64,000 bases of DNA from Cycas panzhihuaensis (GCA_023213395.1 CM041465.1:101687741-101751740), one strand, 5' to 3'; counted from the first letter of the stretch, positions 1 through 10,735 are shown. Program-made: numbers and translations. Notes: a model not told the origin generated them from the sequence alone.

Positions 1-1535
1 CTCCATAGGTGTAGGCGCTGATTTGCAGTCGTGTATCCCGAATCAAAATGTCCCAAGAATATTTTGCTTGGGAGATGAAGATATAGCCTGGCTGTTGCCA
101 TATCTCAAAGCCTAAAAAATAATGGAGAAGTCCAAGATCTGTTATCTCGAAACTTCTCTTCAAGTCATCTTGGAGAATGTGAATCATGTTAGTGTCACTA
201 CCAGTGATCACTAAGTCATCTACATACAAGGCAACAAAAATTACATGGTTCGTTTCATTTTTTATATACAGATTAGGATCTGAAGTAGATCGATGAAACC
301 CATGTCTCAAGAAGTAGTCATCGATCTTCGAGTACCATGCCCTTGGAGCTTGCTTCAAGCCATATAACACCTTTTTTAGGCGATATACAAGATGCTCCTT
401 GCCTTGTATTTTGTAACCGGAAGGTTGCTCCAAATATACCTCCTTCTGAAGATCGCCATTAAGAAAGGCGCTCTTCACGTCCATCTGGTACCATTTGCAT
501 TGAGCAGCTAAGGCCAAGAGAAGTCTGATGGTATTCATGTTCGCCACTGGTGCAAAAGTTTCTTCATAATCTATGCCTTCTTTTTGTTTAAATCCTTTTG
601 CTACAAGGCGTGCTTTCTGCCTTTCAAGTGAACCGTCAGAATGGAATTTGGTCTTGTAGACCCATTTGCAACTGATTGCCTGTTTGTGTTTAGGCAATTC
701 AACCAAATTCCAAGTACCATTCTTTTCAATAGAATGGAGTTCTTCATCCATGGCAGCCTTCCAATTTTCATTTTTAGAAGCCTCCTCAAAAGTGGAAGGC
801 TCATCAACACAAAGCACTTTAGCCATAAGTGCATAATTGGTTTGTTGCTGATATTTAGATGGATGTTTTCCTTCAATGATGTGACCGTCCTGAACTGTTT
901 GTGTGTACCATTTGGGTAACTTTTGAATGGAAGTTACTTGAACCTCAAGATCTTCTGGTGTAAGTGGTTGGTCAACAGAAGATGAGCTTGGATCAAGTGG
1001 AGCAAATTTAGTTGAAGTAGACGGTCCAGCTGGTGCAGATGATGAACATGGTGTAGAGGATTGAGAGGGAAGGAAGGCCTCAACAATTTTCTTGCCTTTG
1101 TCAATGGGAGGTTGCATGGATGCTATTTGCACCTCCTTGTGATCTTCTTCAGCAAAGATGACATCTCCTGAGAGATGCATTTTCTTCCCTATTAGATCAT
1201 ACAACTTGTAGGCTTTGCTGTGAATGGCATACCCTACAAAGATGCATTTTAGACTATGCTTGTCTAATTTCTTCCTTTGCTGATTGGGAATGTGCATATA
1301 AGCAGTGCACCCAAAAGTCCTCAAATGGCTGACAGTAGGCTTTTGCCAGACCATGCCTCCTCGGGTGTCATGTTGGTGGCTAGTAGTGGGGATGCGATTG
1401 GCCACATAGGCAGCTGTGTGAAATGCTTCTGCCCAGTAAGCTCGAGTGAGTCCTTGTGCATGCATCATAGCTTTGGCTTTATTGGCCAAAGTTACATTCA
1501 TCCGCTTGGAGACTCCATTTTCTTTGAGGAGTGTG
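1..1535 (-). CDS. Copia A pol: integrase C-terminus to reverse transcriptase, open to the window edge
   Basis: I read this minus-strand frame (codons starting at plus-strand positions 2, 5, 8...) triplet by triplet and found no stop from about 1535 to base 1. It enters from a frameshifted integrase, runs through the NGVSKRMN region and the [10 protein letters not shown] / KCIFVGYA block (integrase C-terminal part), then a Ser/Thr/Pro-rich linker and [12 protein letters not shown] starts near NYALMAKV and carries [32 protein letters not shown] and an intact YVDDLVITG active site. RT copies the element's RNA into cDNA in the particle. This is one of the best-preserved RT stretches in the window. 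Its apparent integrity covers only the visible part. Confidence 0.88.
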
Positions 1536-1965
1536 AGGTATCGTCGGTTGTCTTCGAATGCCGTTATCCTTGCGATATTGGGTGAATTCATTTGATGTAA
1601 ATTCACCTCCATTGTCTCATCTGAATGTTTTGATTGAATGGCGGACTCATTTTCCACTTCAAGCTTGAATTCTTTGAACTTGGAAAATGCTTGATTTGTG
1701 TTTGATGAAATAGACCCAAACTTTGTGAGAAAAGTCATCAATGAAGGAGATGTAATACAAAGCTCCTCCAAAGATGATGTGGACATAGGTCCACAAATCC
1801 AAATGTACTAGGCAGAGGATGTGATGCACACCACGCTTTGTCTTTAGGGAAAGGCAAGCGATCTTTGAGTTCCCATAATGCACGCTTCACAAAGACATTT
1901 TGTTCCATAGATCTTTGGAAGCCCATGTACCATGTTTTTGTTGATCATCACTCAAATTGTCTAAG
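1530..1965 (-). pseudogene. Copia A integrase core, frameshifted
   Basis: Minus-strand fragments in different frames match the copia integrase core (insertion of cDNA into host DNA). The piece around 1883-1659 gives LVHLDLW, which keeps the first catalytic Asp, then [16 protein letters not shown] third frame near 1610-1570 gives the [10 protein letters not shown] segment with the second Asp. At least two indels break the frame. One is near 1965, after LGHLSLDN. The other is near 1530, where the PQQNGV motif holds an extra base compared with copia B. The integrase cannot be made from this copy as one chain. Confidence 0.8.
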
Positions 1966-3452
1966 CTCAAATGGCCTAGACGTTGGTGCCAAAGTTGCAT
2001 CTTGGACAAGTAAGGAGTGACAATGGAACCGTAGTAAGCAGAATCAAGTGTTATATTATTTGCATCCAACTTGTAGAGGCCTTGATCCTCATAGCCAACA
2101 GCTACTACTTGGTCTTCTTTGTCACTAATTATACATTTCCCGTTTCTGAATAATACACTCATCTGTTGCTTGTCCAACTTGCTAAGAGTGAGTAAGTTTT
2201 TGTCCATTGAAGGTATTAAATAGGCATTGCCATCGGGAAATGTGGAGGAAGGATTTGATGAAGAAGAAAATGGAGTTATTGTGCCTACTCCTGAGATTTT
2301 GACAGATTGATTATTCCCAAAGGTTACTGATTGACCTTTGCCTTCCTTGATGTTGGTGAGGAGCTCTTCACTTCCAGTCATGTGTTGTGAAGCTCCAGAA
2401 TCAATAATCCAAGTTTCATCAACCTTGGATGTCTGATATGCACAAAACAGTTTGTCTTCATCTGCAAACTGATTAGAGTGGCGTTGATTGCCACCTCTGA
2501 AACCCCCCCTTCCTCTTTGACCTCCTCGATAGGCACCTCGATTTGGTTGAGGGGGTTGCTGCTGCTGCTGTTGTTGCTGCTGAAACCTTTGCTGGTATTG
2601 CTGACGTGGCTGTTGCTGTCGCTGATTCGGATGACGTGGCTGCTGCTGCTGGCGTAGATCTGCTTGCTTTTTCCGACAATCAGGTGCTATGTGGCCAGGT
2701 TTGCCACAATAATGACATACAACATTGGTCCTTGAAGACCCAATGTTCATGTTCCCAAACTGCTTTGAAAGTGCAGGTTTGGATTGTTTGGCCTTTGAAT
2801 TGGCCGTGAATGCACCTGATGTAGATGGTTCCTCTTCATTATCCTTAGTGTAGATTTGTTCTTTTTGAAGTAGCAGACTTTCAAATTCATTGAATGTCAT
2901 AGTTTTGAGAGAATCATCTCTTGTAGTGGATGAAATGAAGCCATTGTAGTCCTTCGGTAAGGCTTTGGTGATGGATGTGATCAATTCATCCCTTGTAGCT
3001 GGACTTTCAAGTGTATGCAGTTCATTACATACTTCCTTGATGGAGGAAAGAAAAGCTGACATGGGCTTGACAAACTTAACAGAATACAATTTTGCCTTAA
3101 CCATTAAAATGCAAGCTTGATCTCGCCTTTCATACAATGAGGGCAAAGTGTCCCAAGCTTCCTTAGAAGTTTTAGCACCAGCAATATTCTAGTCTACATG
3201 CACATCAACAATCATGTGAAGGAATGCCAAAGCAATTTCATCTTTGGCTTCCCAAGCAGCAAGCAAAGCATCATCAGGTTGCACAGTAACATTTCCATTG
3301 GTAACAGGTGCTGGTCGAGGTAATCTCCCAGAAACATAATTCCAAAATTCATTCATGATTAGCAAGTTCTGAGTGAGTCTCTTCCATTCTTGATAATTAT
3401 CTTGTCCTGTTAACCGAATGGTGCATGCATTTAGCATGTTTATGGCAGCCAT
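1887..3452 (-). pseudogene. Copia A gag-protease, one nonsense mutation
   Basis: One minus-strand frame runs from an ATG at 3452 (MAAINMLNACTIRLTG) to 1887, broken only by a TAG at 3191-3189. H has Gln at the matching site (DNVDQNIES), so this is probably a CAG to TAG change. Order: Gag/UBN2-like domain with NLLIMNEFWNYVSG and SLYERRD, a CCHC zinc knuckle (CHYCGKPGHIAPDC), a long Gln/Arg/Gly-rich linker, an intact protease motif WIIDSGASQHM, then the integrase zinc-binding start (LWHQRLGHLSLDN). Gag forms the particle and binds RNA; protease matures the polyprotein. The reading ends where a frameshift hits the pre-integrase zinc region. The start agrees with H and L. Confidence 0.87.
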
Positions 3453-3793
3453 GTTTCAGTTTATAAAAGCTTGAAGCTAGCAGATAACACGAAACTCAAA
3501 GCTTTTAAAGCTTAAGTTACACCTTCTAACAAAACCAACAGTCTTGATCTTACTAGAAGATCCAACAACTGAATGGAATGATGAGGGATGGAGGACTAGG
3601 CTATGGAGTTGATCCAACTTGATCTTATAGAGGAGATCCAATAGTTGGCTAAGTTAAATCTAGGACAAGGCAGGTAGGGTTGATCTGCATGGACGTACCA
3701 TGCTTTCCTTGGGATTCACAACCCAATAACACCCTTTTTGAACCTCCTTTCCCTCAAGCAACCTTAATTGTCGTGCACTGACCGTACGGTCGG

Positions 3794-3825
3794 TTGGTCC
3801 CCTAGGGAATGCACCAAGCTTAAGA
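3794..3825 (-). other. Leader block conserved between copia A and copia L
   Basis: The 32 bases starting TTGGTCCCCTAGGG are identical to 59372-59403 in the leader of copia L. In both elements the block lies about 310-370 bp upstream of the gag ATG, in the same orientation relative to gag. The flanks are much less similar. The core CCCCTAGGG is nearly palindromic. Confidence 0.75.
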
Positions 3826-4514
3826 TTAATTTAGAGGCAAGGTTTGAATCTTTTTCGAGCCTCTCCAACAGATTTTAAGTCACTTTTTAGCAGATTTTAA
3901 AGTGAACTTAGGTTTCTTTTGCTTGGAAAATGTACTTATGAAAATGCTTTGATTAAGCTTTACAATAAGAGTGGCTTCAAGAGGAAGCAATGTAAGTACA
4001 TGAATATGAACAGTTGTAGTGTTTTTGCAATGAGCACTTTGATGAAAATGTAGTGTTATGTTGATCCAAGTAAGGAACCAGATGCTTGATTACAATAAGT
4101 TTTGCAAAGTACTTTTGAAAAAGAGCTTAAGTACTGAAAGAAGTAATGCAAGACTTGTGATGAAGATACAAGTGGGTTCCTTTTAATGCTGAAAAAGTGA
4201 AGGTAAGAGAACCACTTGCATGAAAATGGACATCAAGCACCAAGTGTTGGGACTTTAAATTAGTCCCAACGATCAAAAGAAGAAGTGATTTCTATTAAGT
4301 ACAAAGTGTTTTGAACCCTCTTTAAGACTAAGGGTTATTAGGTCACCATGCAAGGTGCCTTAAAAGTGTTTAAAAATTAGTGATAAATATCACTTTTTTG
4401 ATATGAAAAACACTTGAAATCACTTCTCTTAAAGTCAATTAACACTTGTTCGAAAACCTTGAAAATGCCATAGAAGAGCTCAGATTCGATTCAGTATGTA
4501 GCTTCAGAAAACAA

Positions 4515-4958
4515 CACTTTAAGTATGAAAACAGTTCTTTAAGTATGAAAAACAGCTCTCATATAGTATGAAAACAGCTCTTTAAGTATGAAAAACAGCT
4601 GTCATAAAGTATGAAAACACAGCTGTTTAAGTATGAAAACAGCTCTTTAAATATGAAAAACAGCTGTCATAAAGTATGAAAACAGCTCTTTAAGTATGAA
4701 AACAGCTATAATAAAGTATGAAAACAGCCCTTTAAGTATGAAAAACAGCTCTCATAAAGTATGAAAACAGCTTTTAAGTATGAAAAACAGCTGTCATAAA
4801 GTATGAAAACAACTCTTTAAGTATGAAAACACAAATTTGTTTAAGTATAAAAATAGCTCTTTAAGTATGAAAAACAAGCCATAAAGTATGAAAAAGCTCT
4901 TTAAGTATGAAAACACAAATTGTTTAAGTATGAAAACAGCTCTTTAAGTATGAAAACC
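4515..4958. repeat. Minisatellite in the copia A leader
   Basis: About 21 imperfect tandem copies of a 20-22 bp unit with core AAGTATGAAAACAGCT run from 4515 to 4958. Two versions tend to alternate, one preceded by CTCTTT and one by GTCATA or CTCATA, which suggests that a dimer of about 42 bp was amplified. The array lies wholly within the leader and codes for nothing. Confidence 0.9.
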
Positions 4959-5468
4959 AACAATTTTTATGCTTTTGAGTGGGATTTCAAGGCTGAAAAT
5001 GCCCAGGAATTGATCCACAGCCTGCAAGAGGATTAGTAACTTGGAACAAACTTCATTACAGAGTTTCAAAGTCGCATAATGTGCCAAAGACCTAAACTAT
5101 GAGAAGAAACAACTCAGAAAATTGCTGTCCACCATGAAAAACGTGAGTACTTTGCTCAAAAACCTTGTAAAAAATCTGAAAAATAATTTTAGATTTGAGT
5201 ATGGAAAGCTCCTCCTTTTAAACTACTCCAAAGAAGCCTTGAACGCATGCAAAGACTCTTGATAAAAGTCTGAAAAAAAAATTCAGATTTGAAATGTACT
5301 TGCTCCAGCTTGCAAATGTAGCTCCAAAAGTTTGAACCTGCAAAAAAAATCTTCAAAACAAGCCTTGGATCGCCTTCAGAGTGCGAAGGTCGTCACCAAG
5401 GTTTTGTAGCTTTCTTCAAATCTCCTTGAGCGGTACAAAACCGTAGCAGGAGGAGCTAGTTTCCTCTT

Positions 5469-5480
5469 GCTCTGATACCA
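5469..5480 (-). other. Primer binding site of copia A
   Basis: The minus strand reads TGGTATCAGAGC, the usual plant copia PBS complementary to the 3' end of initiator tRNA-Met. It lies 2 bases inside the 5' LTR end. Confidence 0.92.
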
Positions 5481-5482
5481 AA

Positions 5483-6035
5483 TGTGAAAAGAGGCTAGAT
5501 GGCCTCAATAGTCCCTAGACCTAGAAACTAGGATCACTCTAGTTCTAGTTGCAGAAATACAAACAAGTATAATAATCTCAAGGTAAAGAGAAAGCAAAGA
5601 GACAAAACATGAATGAAGGAGCAAGAGAAAATGATATCCAATATGTGGAGTTGGAATTGGTCCAACCTCCAAAGAATGAACAGTTTGATTAGCAAACTGG
5701 CAACATAACAATACAGCTCCAACTCTCTTATGAGACAATGAGAAGTGGTCTCATTATATAGAGTGAAATGAGAGACCTAGGGCCTTGGATGTTTGACAAG
5801 TGTCAAACATCCAAGATACATGCCTTGCATGTTGGACATGTGTCCTTTTGGGCTCTCATGTGAGCAAAAATGCATGAGGGTCCATTTGACCCTTTGGTGA
5901 CAACGTTGTGTCACTAGAAAGAATGTGGGTGTGCACTTTATCACTTAAGTGATAAGTCACCCCTAAAGTAAAAAGTACACATATTACATGAAAATAAAAG
6001 TACATTATCTTAACATGTAAACATAAGGTTTAACA
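5483..6035 (-). repeat. 5' LTR of copia A (553 bp)
   Basis: The LTR starts TGTTAAACCTTATG on the minus strand and ends in CTTTTCACA next to the PBS, giving TG...CA termini. A TATA box (TATATAAT on the minus strand) lies at 5760-5753. Two palindromes lie upstream of it: a 15 bp-arm palindrome at 5784-5815 and the 16 bp palindrome TATCACTTAAGTGATA at 5939-5954. It aligns with the copia B LTR over its whole length but with many differences, so A and B are family members, not recent twins. Confidence 0.92.
5784..5815. promoter_or_regulatory. Conserved U3 palindrome, copia A
   Basis: The arms CTTGGATGTTTGACA and TGTCAAACATCCAAG are perfect reverse complements around a 2-base centre. The palindrome lies about 25 bp upstream of the TATA box. 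Copia B has the same structure at 9662-9691, with a compensated base-pair change in the arms. A protein-binding palindrome or an RNA hairpin would both fit. Confidence 0.7.
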
Positions 6036-6059
6036 CAACATACATAACAGTAGCAGACA

Positions 6060-6812
6060 CATCAGAGACAACGACAGCCTCGTCAGCAGTTCTAGCAGCA
6101 GCAACAGTTTCAACAATAACAACAATATCCCCCTCGACCAAATCGAGGTGCATATCGAGGAGGTCAAAGAGGAAGGGGGGGTTTCAGAGGTGGCAATCAA
6201 TGCCACACAAATCAGTTTGCAGAAGAGGATAAGCTACTTTGTGCTTATCACACATTAGATGTTGATCAAACTTGGATCATCAACTCGGGCGCATCACGAC
6301 ACATGACTGGAAGTGAAGAACTTCTTCAAGACATCAAAGAAGGAAATGGTAAATCGATAACTTTTGGCAACAATGAATCAGTGGAGATCTCTGGTATAGG
6401 CAAAGTTGCCTCATTTCATTCTTTTTCAAATGCTTCTTTAACATTTTCCAATGGTGATGCCTACTACATTCCTTCCATGGAGAAGAACTTGCTATCTATT
6501 AGCCAATTAGACAAGCAACAGATGAACATCTTGTTTAAAAATGGGAAATGTGTTATCAGTGACAAGCGTGATAAGGTTGTAGCCATTGGTCATGAAGACC
6601 ATGGCCTTTATAAGTTGGATGCAAATAATATAACTTTTGATTCTGCTTACTCTGTCACGCCATCATCAACAAAGATGCAATTTTGGCATCATCGTCTAAG
6701 CCACTTGAGTTTAGACAATATCAAGTTGATGATAAACAAGAACATGGTGCATGGACTTCCAAAGCTATGTGGTTCAAAATGCCTTAGTGAAGCTTGTATA
6801 ATGGGGACATAA
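6060..6812 (+). pseudogene. Copia B Gag tail, protease and pre-integrase zinc region
   Basis: It opens with a Gln/Arg-rich stretch and a Gly/Arg run (RGGQRGRGG-like) as in the linker after the zinc knuckle of copia A. Protease follows as WIINSGASRHMTGS. The catalytic Asp of the DSGAS motif is Asn here, so the protease should be inactive. The open part from 6303 encodes GNNESVEISGIG and LLSISQLDKQQMN, then the pre-integrase zinc region FWHHRLSHLSLDN...CLSEACIMG, and stops at 6812. The usual GH of the HxxxGH motif reads SH. Confidence 0.85.
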
Positions 6813-6814
6813 CA

Positions 6815-7946
6815 TAGATTGCCTTTTCTTAAAAGCAAAGAATGGCATGCATCATATCCTTTGTAGTTGATACATTCTAATTTATGTGGACCTATGTCCA
6901 CAACATCTTTTGGAGGAGCATTGTATCACATTTCCTTTATAGATGATTTCTCTCACAAAGTTTGGGTTTCCTTCCTCTAACAGAAGTCTGAAGCATTCCA
7001 GAAGTTCAAGGAATTCAAGCTTGAAGTAGAGAATGAATCTGGCTATACAATCAAAATATTAAGGTTAGATAATGGAGGTGAATTCACTTCAAATGAATTC
7101 ACTCAATTCTGTAAGGATAACGACATTCAGAGACAACTCACTATTCCTCATACTCCTCAACAAAACGGAGTCTCTGAACGTATGAATAGAACTTTGGCAA
7201 ACAAAGCCAAAGCTATGATGCATGCAAAAGGATTCACACAAGCATATTGGTTGGAAGCATTCCATACAGCTACTTATGTGGCAAATAAGAGTCCTACTTC
7301 AACAGTCGCCAATATCACACAAGAAAAAGCTTGGTCTGGTAAGAAGCCAACTGTCAGTCACTTAACGACATTTGGGTGTACTGCATATATGCACATCCCT
7401 GATCAACAAAGATCTAAGTTAGACAAACATAGTTTAAAATGCATCTTTGTAGGCTATGCCATTCATAGTAAAGCTTACAAGTTGTATGATCCTATTGGGA
7501 AGAAAATGCATCTCTCAAAAGATGTAATCTTTGCTGAAGAAGAGCCTAAGGAGTTGGAATCAGCATCTTTCAAACCTCCTCTTGATAAAAGTAAAAAGAT
7601 TGTTGAGTGTTTCATTCCCTCTCAATCTTCCACATCATGTACACCATCTGCACCAACTGGACTGTCTACATCAACAGATACTACTCCACTTGATCCTAAC
7701 ACATCATCTTTTGATCCATCACTCAGACTAGAAGACACTGAGGTTCAAGTTATATCAATTAAAAGATTGCCAAAATGGTTTACACAAACTGTTCAAGATG
7801 ACCAGATTATTGAAGGAAAGTGTCCATCAAAATATAGGCAGCAAACCAATTATGCACTCATGGCTGATGTATTTTGTGTTGATGAACCCTCCACCTTTGA
7901 GGAGGCATCTCAAAATGATAATTGGAAAACTACTATGGATGAATAA
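6815..7946 (+). pseudogene. Copia B integrase and linker
   Basis: After several stops the core reads LIHSNLCGPM, where the first catalytic Asp is replaced by Asn, and then [25 protein letters not shown] (second Asp kept) and TPQQNGVSERMNRTL (Glu kept). From 7182 a 254-codon stretch is open and covers the integrase C-terminal region ([33 protein letters not shown]), a Ser/Thr/Pro linker, LPKWFTQTVQDDQIIEG, and the start of RT (NYALMADV, EEASQNDNWKTTMDE) before a TAA. This open stretch supports no function alone. Confidence 0.85.
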
Positions 7947-8757
7947 ATCCATTCTATTGAAAAGAATGGAACATGGGATTTGGTAGAATTGCCTAAGCAT
8001 AAATAGGCAATCGGTTGCAAATGGGTCTACAAGACCAAATTCCATTCTGATGGTACACTCAAGCGCCATAAGGTGCGACTTGTTGTAAAAGGGTTCAAAC
8101 AAAAAGAAGGCATTGACTATGAGGAGATTTTTGCATCTGTTGCTAATATGAACACCATCAGACTCATCTTGGCCTTAGTTGCTCAATGTAAATGGCCAGC
8201 ATATGGACGTGAAGATCGCCTTTCTCAATGGCGATCTTAAAGAGGAGGTATATTTGGAACAACCTCTTGGTTACAAAGTACAAGGCAAGGAGCATTTGGT
8301 TTATCATCTGAAAAAGGCTTTGTATGGCTTGAAACAAACTCCTCGGGCATGGTACTCCAAAATTGATAATTATTTTTTGAGACATGGTTTTCATCGATCC
8401 ACATCAGACCTCAACTTGTACATCAAAGTTGAGAAAGACCGTGCTATTTTTATTGTCTTGTATGTTGCTGACCTAGTCATCACTAGTAATGACACTAAGA
8501 TGATACACATTCTCCAGGATGATTTGAAGAGGACTTTCGAGATGACAGATCTTGGACTACTACATTATTTTCTAGGCTTTGAGGTGTGGCAACAGCCTGG
8601 ATCTATATTCATATTCCAAACAAAATATTCTTGGGACATCTTGCAGCGGTTTAGAATGCATGACTGCAAACCAACACCAACACCTATGGAGAATGGAACA
8701 AAGCTTACTCTTAATGAGGAAGTTGAACCTGCAGATCCCATCTTTACTGGCAGTTGA
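7947..8757 (+). pseudogene. Copia B reverse transcriptase
   Basis: RT continues past two stops and a frameshift near 8195. It shows [45 protein letters not shown] and [18 protein letters not shown]. The active-site box reads YVADLVIT in place of YVDD: the first Asp of the pair is Ala, a substitution that would abolish polymerase activity. The 192-codon open part ends in a TGA at 8755-8757, after KLTLNEEVEPADP. Confidence 0.87.
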
Positions 8758-9405
8758 TTGGTAGCCTCATTTATCTCATCGACACTTGACCAGATATTTC
8801 ATTTGCAGTTGGGATTTGTTCTAGATACATGTCTCAACCCAATCAGAAACATTAGAATGCAGCAAAACGCATACTCAAATACATCAAAGGAACATTGTAG
8901 CATGGCCTTCAATATACACATAATGAGGACTTTATCTTGGAAGGGTTCTCAGTTCGATTAGGCGGTGTTATCAGGATAGCTGGAGATCCACCTCGGGTTA
9001 CTGCTTTACCCTTGGTTCAGGAGTTGTTTCGTGGAGTTGCAAGAAGCAACCTAATGTTACGTTGTCCTCCACTGAAGCAGAATACAAAGCTATTGTCAGC
9101 GTAGCTTGTGAAGCTATCTGGCTACGAGGGGTTCTTGGAGAGCTTGGACTTGAGCAAAATCACCCCACCAGGATATATTGTAACAATCAAAGTGTACTCA
9201 AATTAGCCAAGAATCTAGTCTTTCATGCACAGACCGAACACATCGAGGTTCATCGTCACTTCATCAGAGAGCATGTGTAGAATGGTGAGATCAACCTCCA
9301 GTACAGACCTACAGAGGAGCAGACAGCAAATATCTTTACCAAGTCTCTTGGTAGAGAAAAAATTGTAAAATTTAGAGATGGTCTTGGCGTCCGACTTAAC
9401 ATTGT
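8758..9405 (+). pseudogene. Copia B RNase H
   Basis: The block holds the RNase H C-terminal to RT, in several frames. STSGYCFTLGSGVVSW lies near 9000, SSTEAEYKAIVSVACEAIWLRG from 9062, then YCNNQSVLKLAKN and TEHIEVHRHFIREHV. The usual CDNQS reads CNNQS, another Asp-to-Asn change at a catalytic position. The earlier SDxDWAG box near 8955 is disrupted by small indels. Confidence 0.8.
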
Positions 9406-9412
9406 AAGCAGT

Positions 9413-9421
9413 AAGGGGGGA
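9413..9421 (+). other. Polypurine tract of copia B
   Basis: AAGGGGGGA lies directly against the TG start of the 3' LTR, the expected primer site for plus-strand DNA synthesis. Confidence 0.85.
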
Positions 9422-9973
9422 TGTTAAACCTTATGTTTACATGTTAAGTATGTACTTTATTCTTTTATTCTTTCATTCATTATTTTGTACTTTATGGGGT
9501 GACTAATCACTTAAGTGATAAAGTGCACACCCACTTTCATCCTAGTGACATAACATTGTAACTAAAGGGTCAAATGGACCCTCATGCATTTTTGCTCACT
9601 TGAGAGCCTAATGGACACATGTCCCTCATGCATGACATGCAAGTGATGCATTGCATGTACCTTGGATGTTTGCCACTTGGCAAACATCCAATGGTGTTAG
9701 GTAACCTCAGTTACTCTATATATTGAGACCTCTCCTCATGTCTCATATGTAGAGTTGAAGTGTAATGTTATGCTGCCAGTTTGCTAATCAATTGGTATTC
9801 TTTGGAGTAGGACTAATTCCTCATCCTCACTGTTTGGTATCATCTTGGTCTCTTGACCTTAGTCTCGTTTATCCTTTAGTCTTGCTTTTATGCTATTTAG
9901 AACTAGAGGAGAACTATCTTTATGATCTTGGTTTATAGGTCTTAGGCACTCTAATCCTTTGGCCTTTCTCACA
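9422..9973 (+). repeat. 3' LTR of copia B (552 bp)
   Basis: It starts TGTTAAACCTTATG and ends TTTCTCACA. A TATA box (TCTATATATT) lies at 9715-9724, with a palindrome of two 14 bp arms at 9662-9691 upstream. A TCACTTAAGTGA palindrome at 9507-9518 matches the copia A LTR. The partner 5' LTR is not in the window. Confidence 0.9.
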
Positions 9974-9979
9974 CTGCAT

Positions 9980-10335
9980 ACCCCTTATAAGAAGTGGGAA
10001 GAAGTTTCAATGGATTTCATCACAGACCTCTGACGTTCAGAAGGCAAAGATGCTATTTTCATGGTCATGGATAGACTTACGAAGTATGCACATTTCAGAG
10101 GGACCCAGTCGATAGCAAAGGTTAGTTAGATAGCCAAAATGTACATAAAAGAGATGCACCAGTTACGTGGTTTTTCCAAAATCATAATCAGTGATCGTGA
10201 TCCAAAATTCACAAGTCATTTTTGGCAAGAGCTATTCAAATCTGTGGGGACAAAGCTACACATGAGCTCAACCTTTCACCCATAGATTGATGGACAAACT
10301 GGAGTAGTAAACAAATGTTTAGAAGGCTACCTATG
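9980..10335 (+). pseudogene. Gypsy integrase fragment (relic E)
   Basis: Plus-strand translation matches the Ty3/gypsy integrase core: YKKWEEVSMDFIT (first Asp), [28 protein letters not shown] (second Asp), then STFHP*IDGQTGVVNKCLEGYL. The usual DGQTE has Gly in place of the catalytic Glu, and there are at least four in-frame stops. Only about 350 bp survives, with no neighbouring gypsy domain, LTR or PBS, so this is an old scrap between two copia elements. Confidence 0.85.
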
Positions 10336-10340
10336 AGGTT

Positions 10341-10699
10341 TTCATTTGAACCTCTTACAAAGCAAATTAATTGACACTTTTGTGGGAAACTCTCATGGGG
10401 AAGAGAATCCACAGACTTTCTAATCTATTGACCTGGTTCAAGTGGATCTTTGAATGAAGCTAGATAGCTAATTAGTCCAAATGAATGTGTAGCTAAAATT
10501 TGCTGAGTCTCCATGTACCTTTTGGTCATCCCCCATGCCCTTTTGAGTTTTCACAAGTTCTGATTTTTCAAAACTAGTACAACCCTTGTCCTTTCGCGCT
10601 CATAAGAGGTTTTCACGAATGGGACAGAGCAGAGACTTGCCAATGCATTACATTAACATGATGTAACTATGCCATTTTCTGATGTCAAGTGGAGATAGA
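10341..10699. other. Unassigned spacer
   Basis: I see no reading frame, LTR terminus or recognisable domain here. The piece CAAGTGGAGATAGAGGCCC near 10690 could be the remains of a copia 3' end, but no LTR follows it. Confidence 0.4.
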
Positions 10700-10735
10700 G
10701 GCCCTTAAGCCTAACTGTTTTCGAAATTATTCAAA

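Larger units (their letters stand above)
3453..5468 (-). other. Copia A untranslated leader (PBS to gag)
   Basis: About 2 kb separates the PBS from the gag ATG, with no long reading frame on the minus strand. It contains a minisatellite (4515-4958) and a block conserved with copia L (3794-3825). Leaders of similar size lie before gag in H and L, so a long leader appears to be a trait of this lineage. Confidence 0.7.
1..6035 (-). mobile_element. Copia element A (Ty1/copia LTR retrotransposon), 3' end outside the window
   Basis: Reading on the minus strand, the order is 5' LTR (6035-5483), PBS, a 2 kb leader, Gag, protease, integrase and reverse transcriptase. Protease before integrase before RT is the Ty1/copia order. 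The window edge cuts the element within RT, so RNase H, the polypurine tract and the 3' LTR should lie to the left. The base just right of the LTR enters the Gag region of copia B, which has the opposite orientation. The simplest reading is that A inserted into B, whose 5' half would then also lie left of the window. The left copy of the target duplication cannot be seen. Confidence 0.9.
6036..9973 (+). mobile_element. Copia element B, 5' part missing (same family as A)
   Basis: The sequence begins inside the Gln-rich tail of Gag directly after the LTR of copia A, and runs through protease, integrase, RT and RNase H to a polypurine tract and a 3' LTR. Protein motifs match copia A closely but in the opposite orientation. 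No 5' LTR, PBS or Gag start is present in the window. All coding domains carry stops or frameshifts, so this is a dead copy. Confidence 0.88.

Noticed and set aside
601-876. Minus-strand 91-codon frame within copia A RT
   Set aside because: Different frame from the one with RT motifs; out-of-frame shadow.
641-919. Plus-strand 92-codon frame
   Set aside because: Lies wholly opposite the real RT frame of copia A; a shadow.
2543-2809. Ala/Val-rich plus-strand ORF
   Set aside because: Opposite strand of the Gln-codon-rich Gag linker; composition artefact.
4515-4958. Array of regularly spaced repeats resembling a CRISPR
   Set aside because: Units are contiguous, without unique spacers, and lie in a plant retrotransposon leader; a minisatellite.
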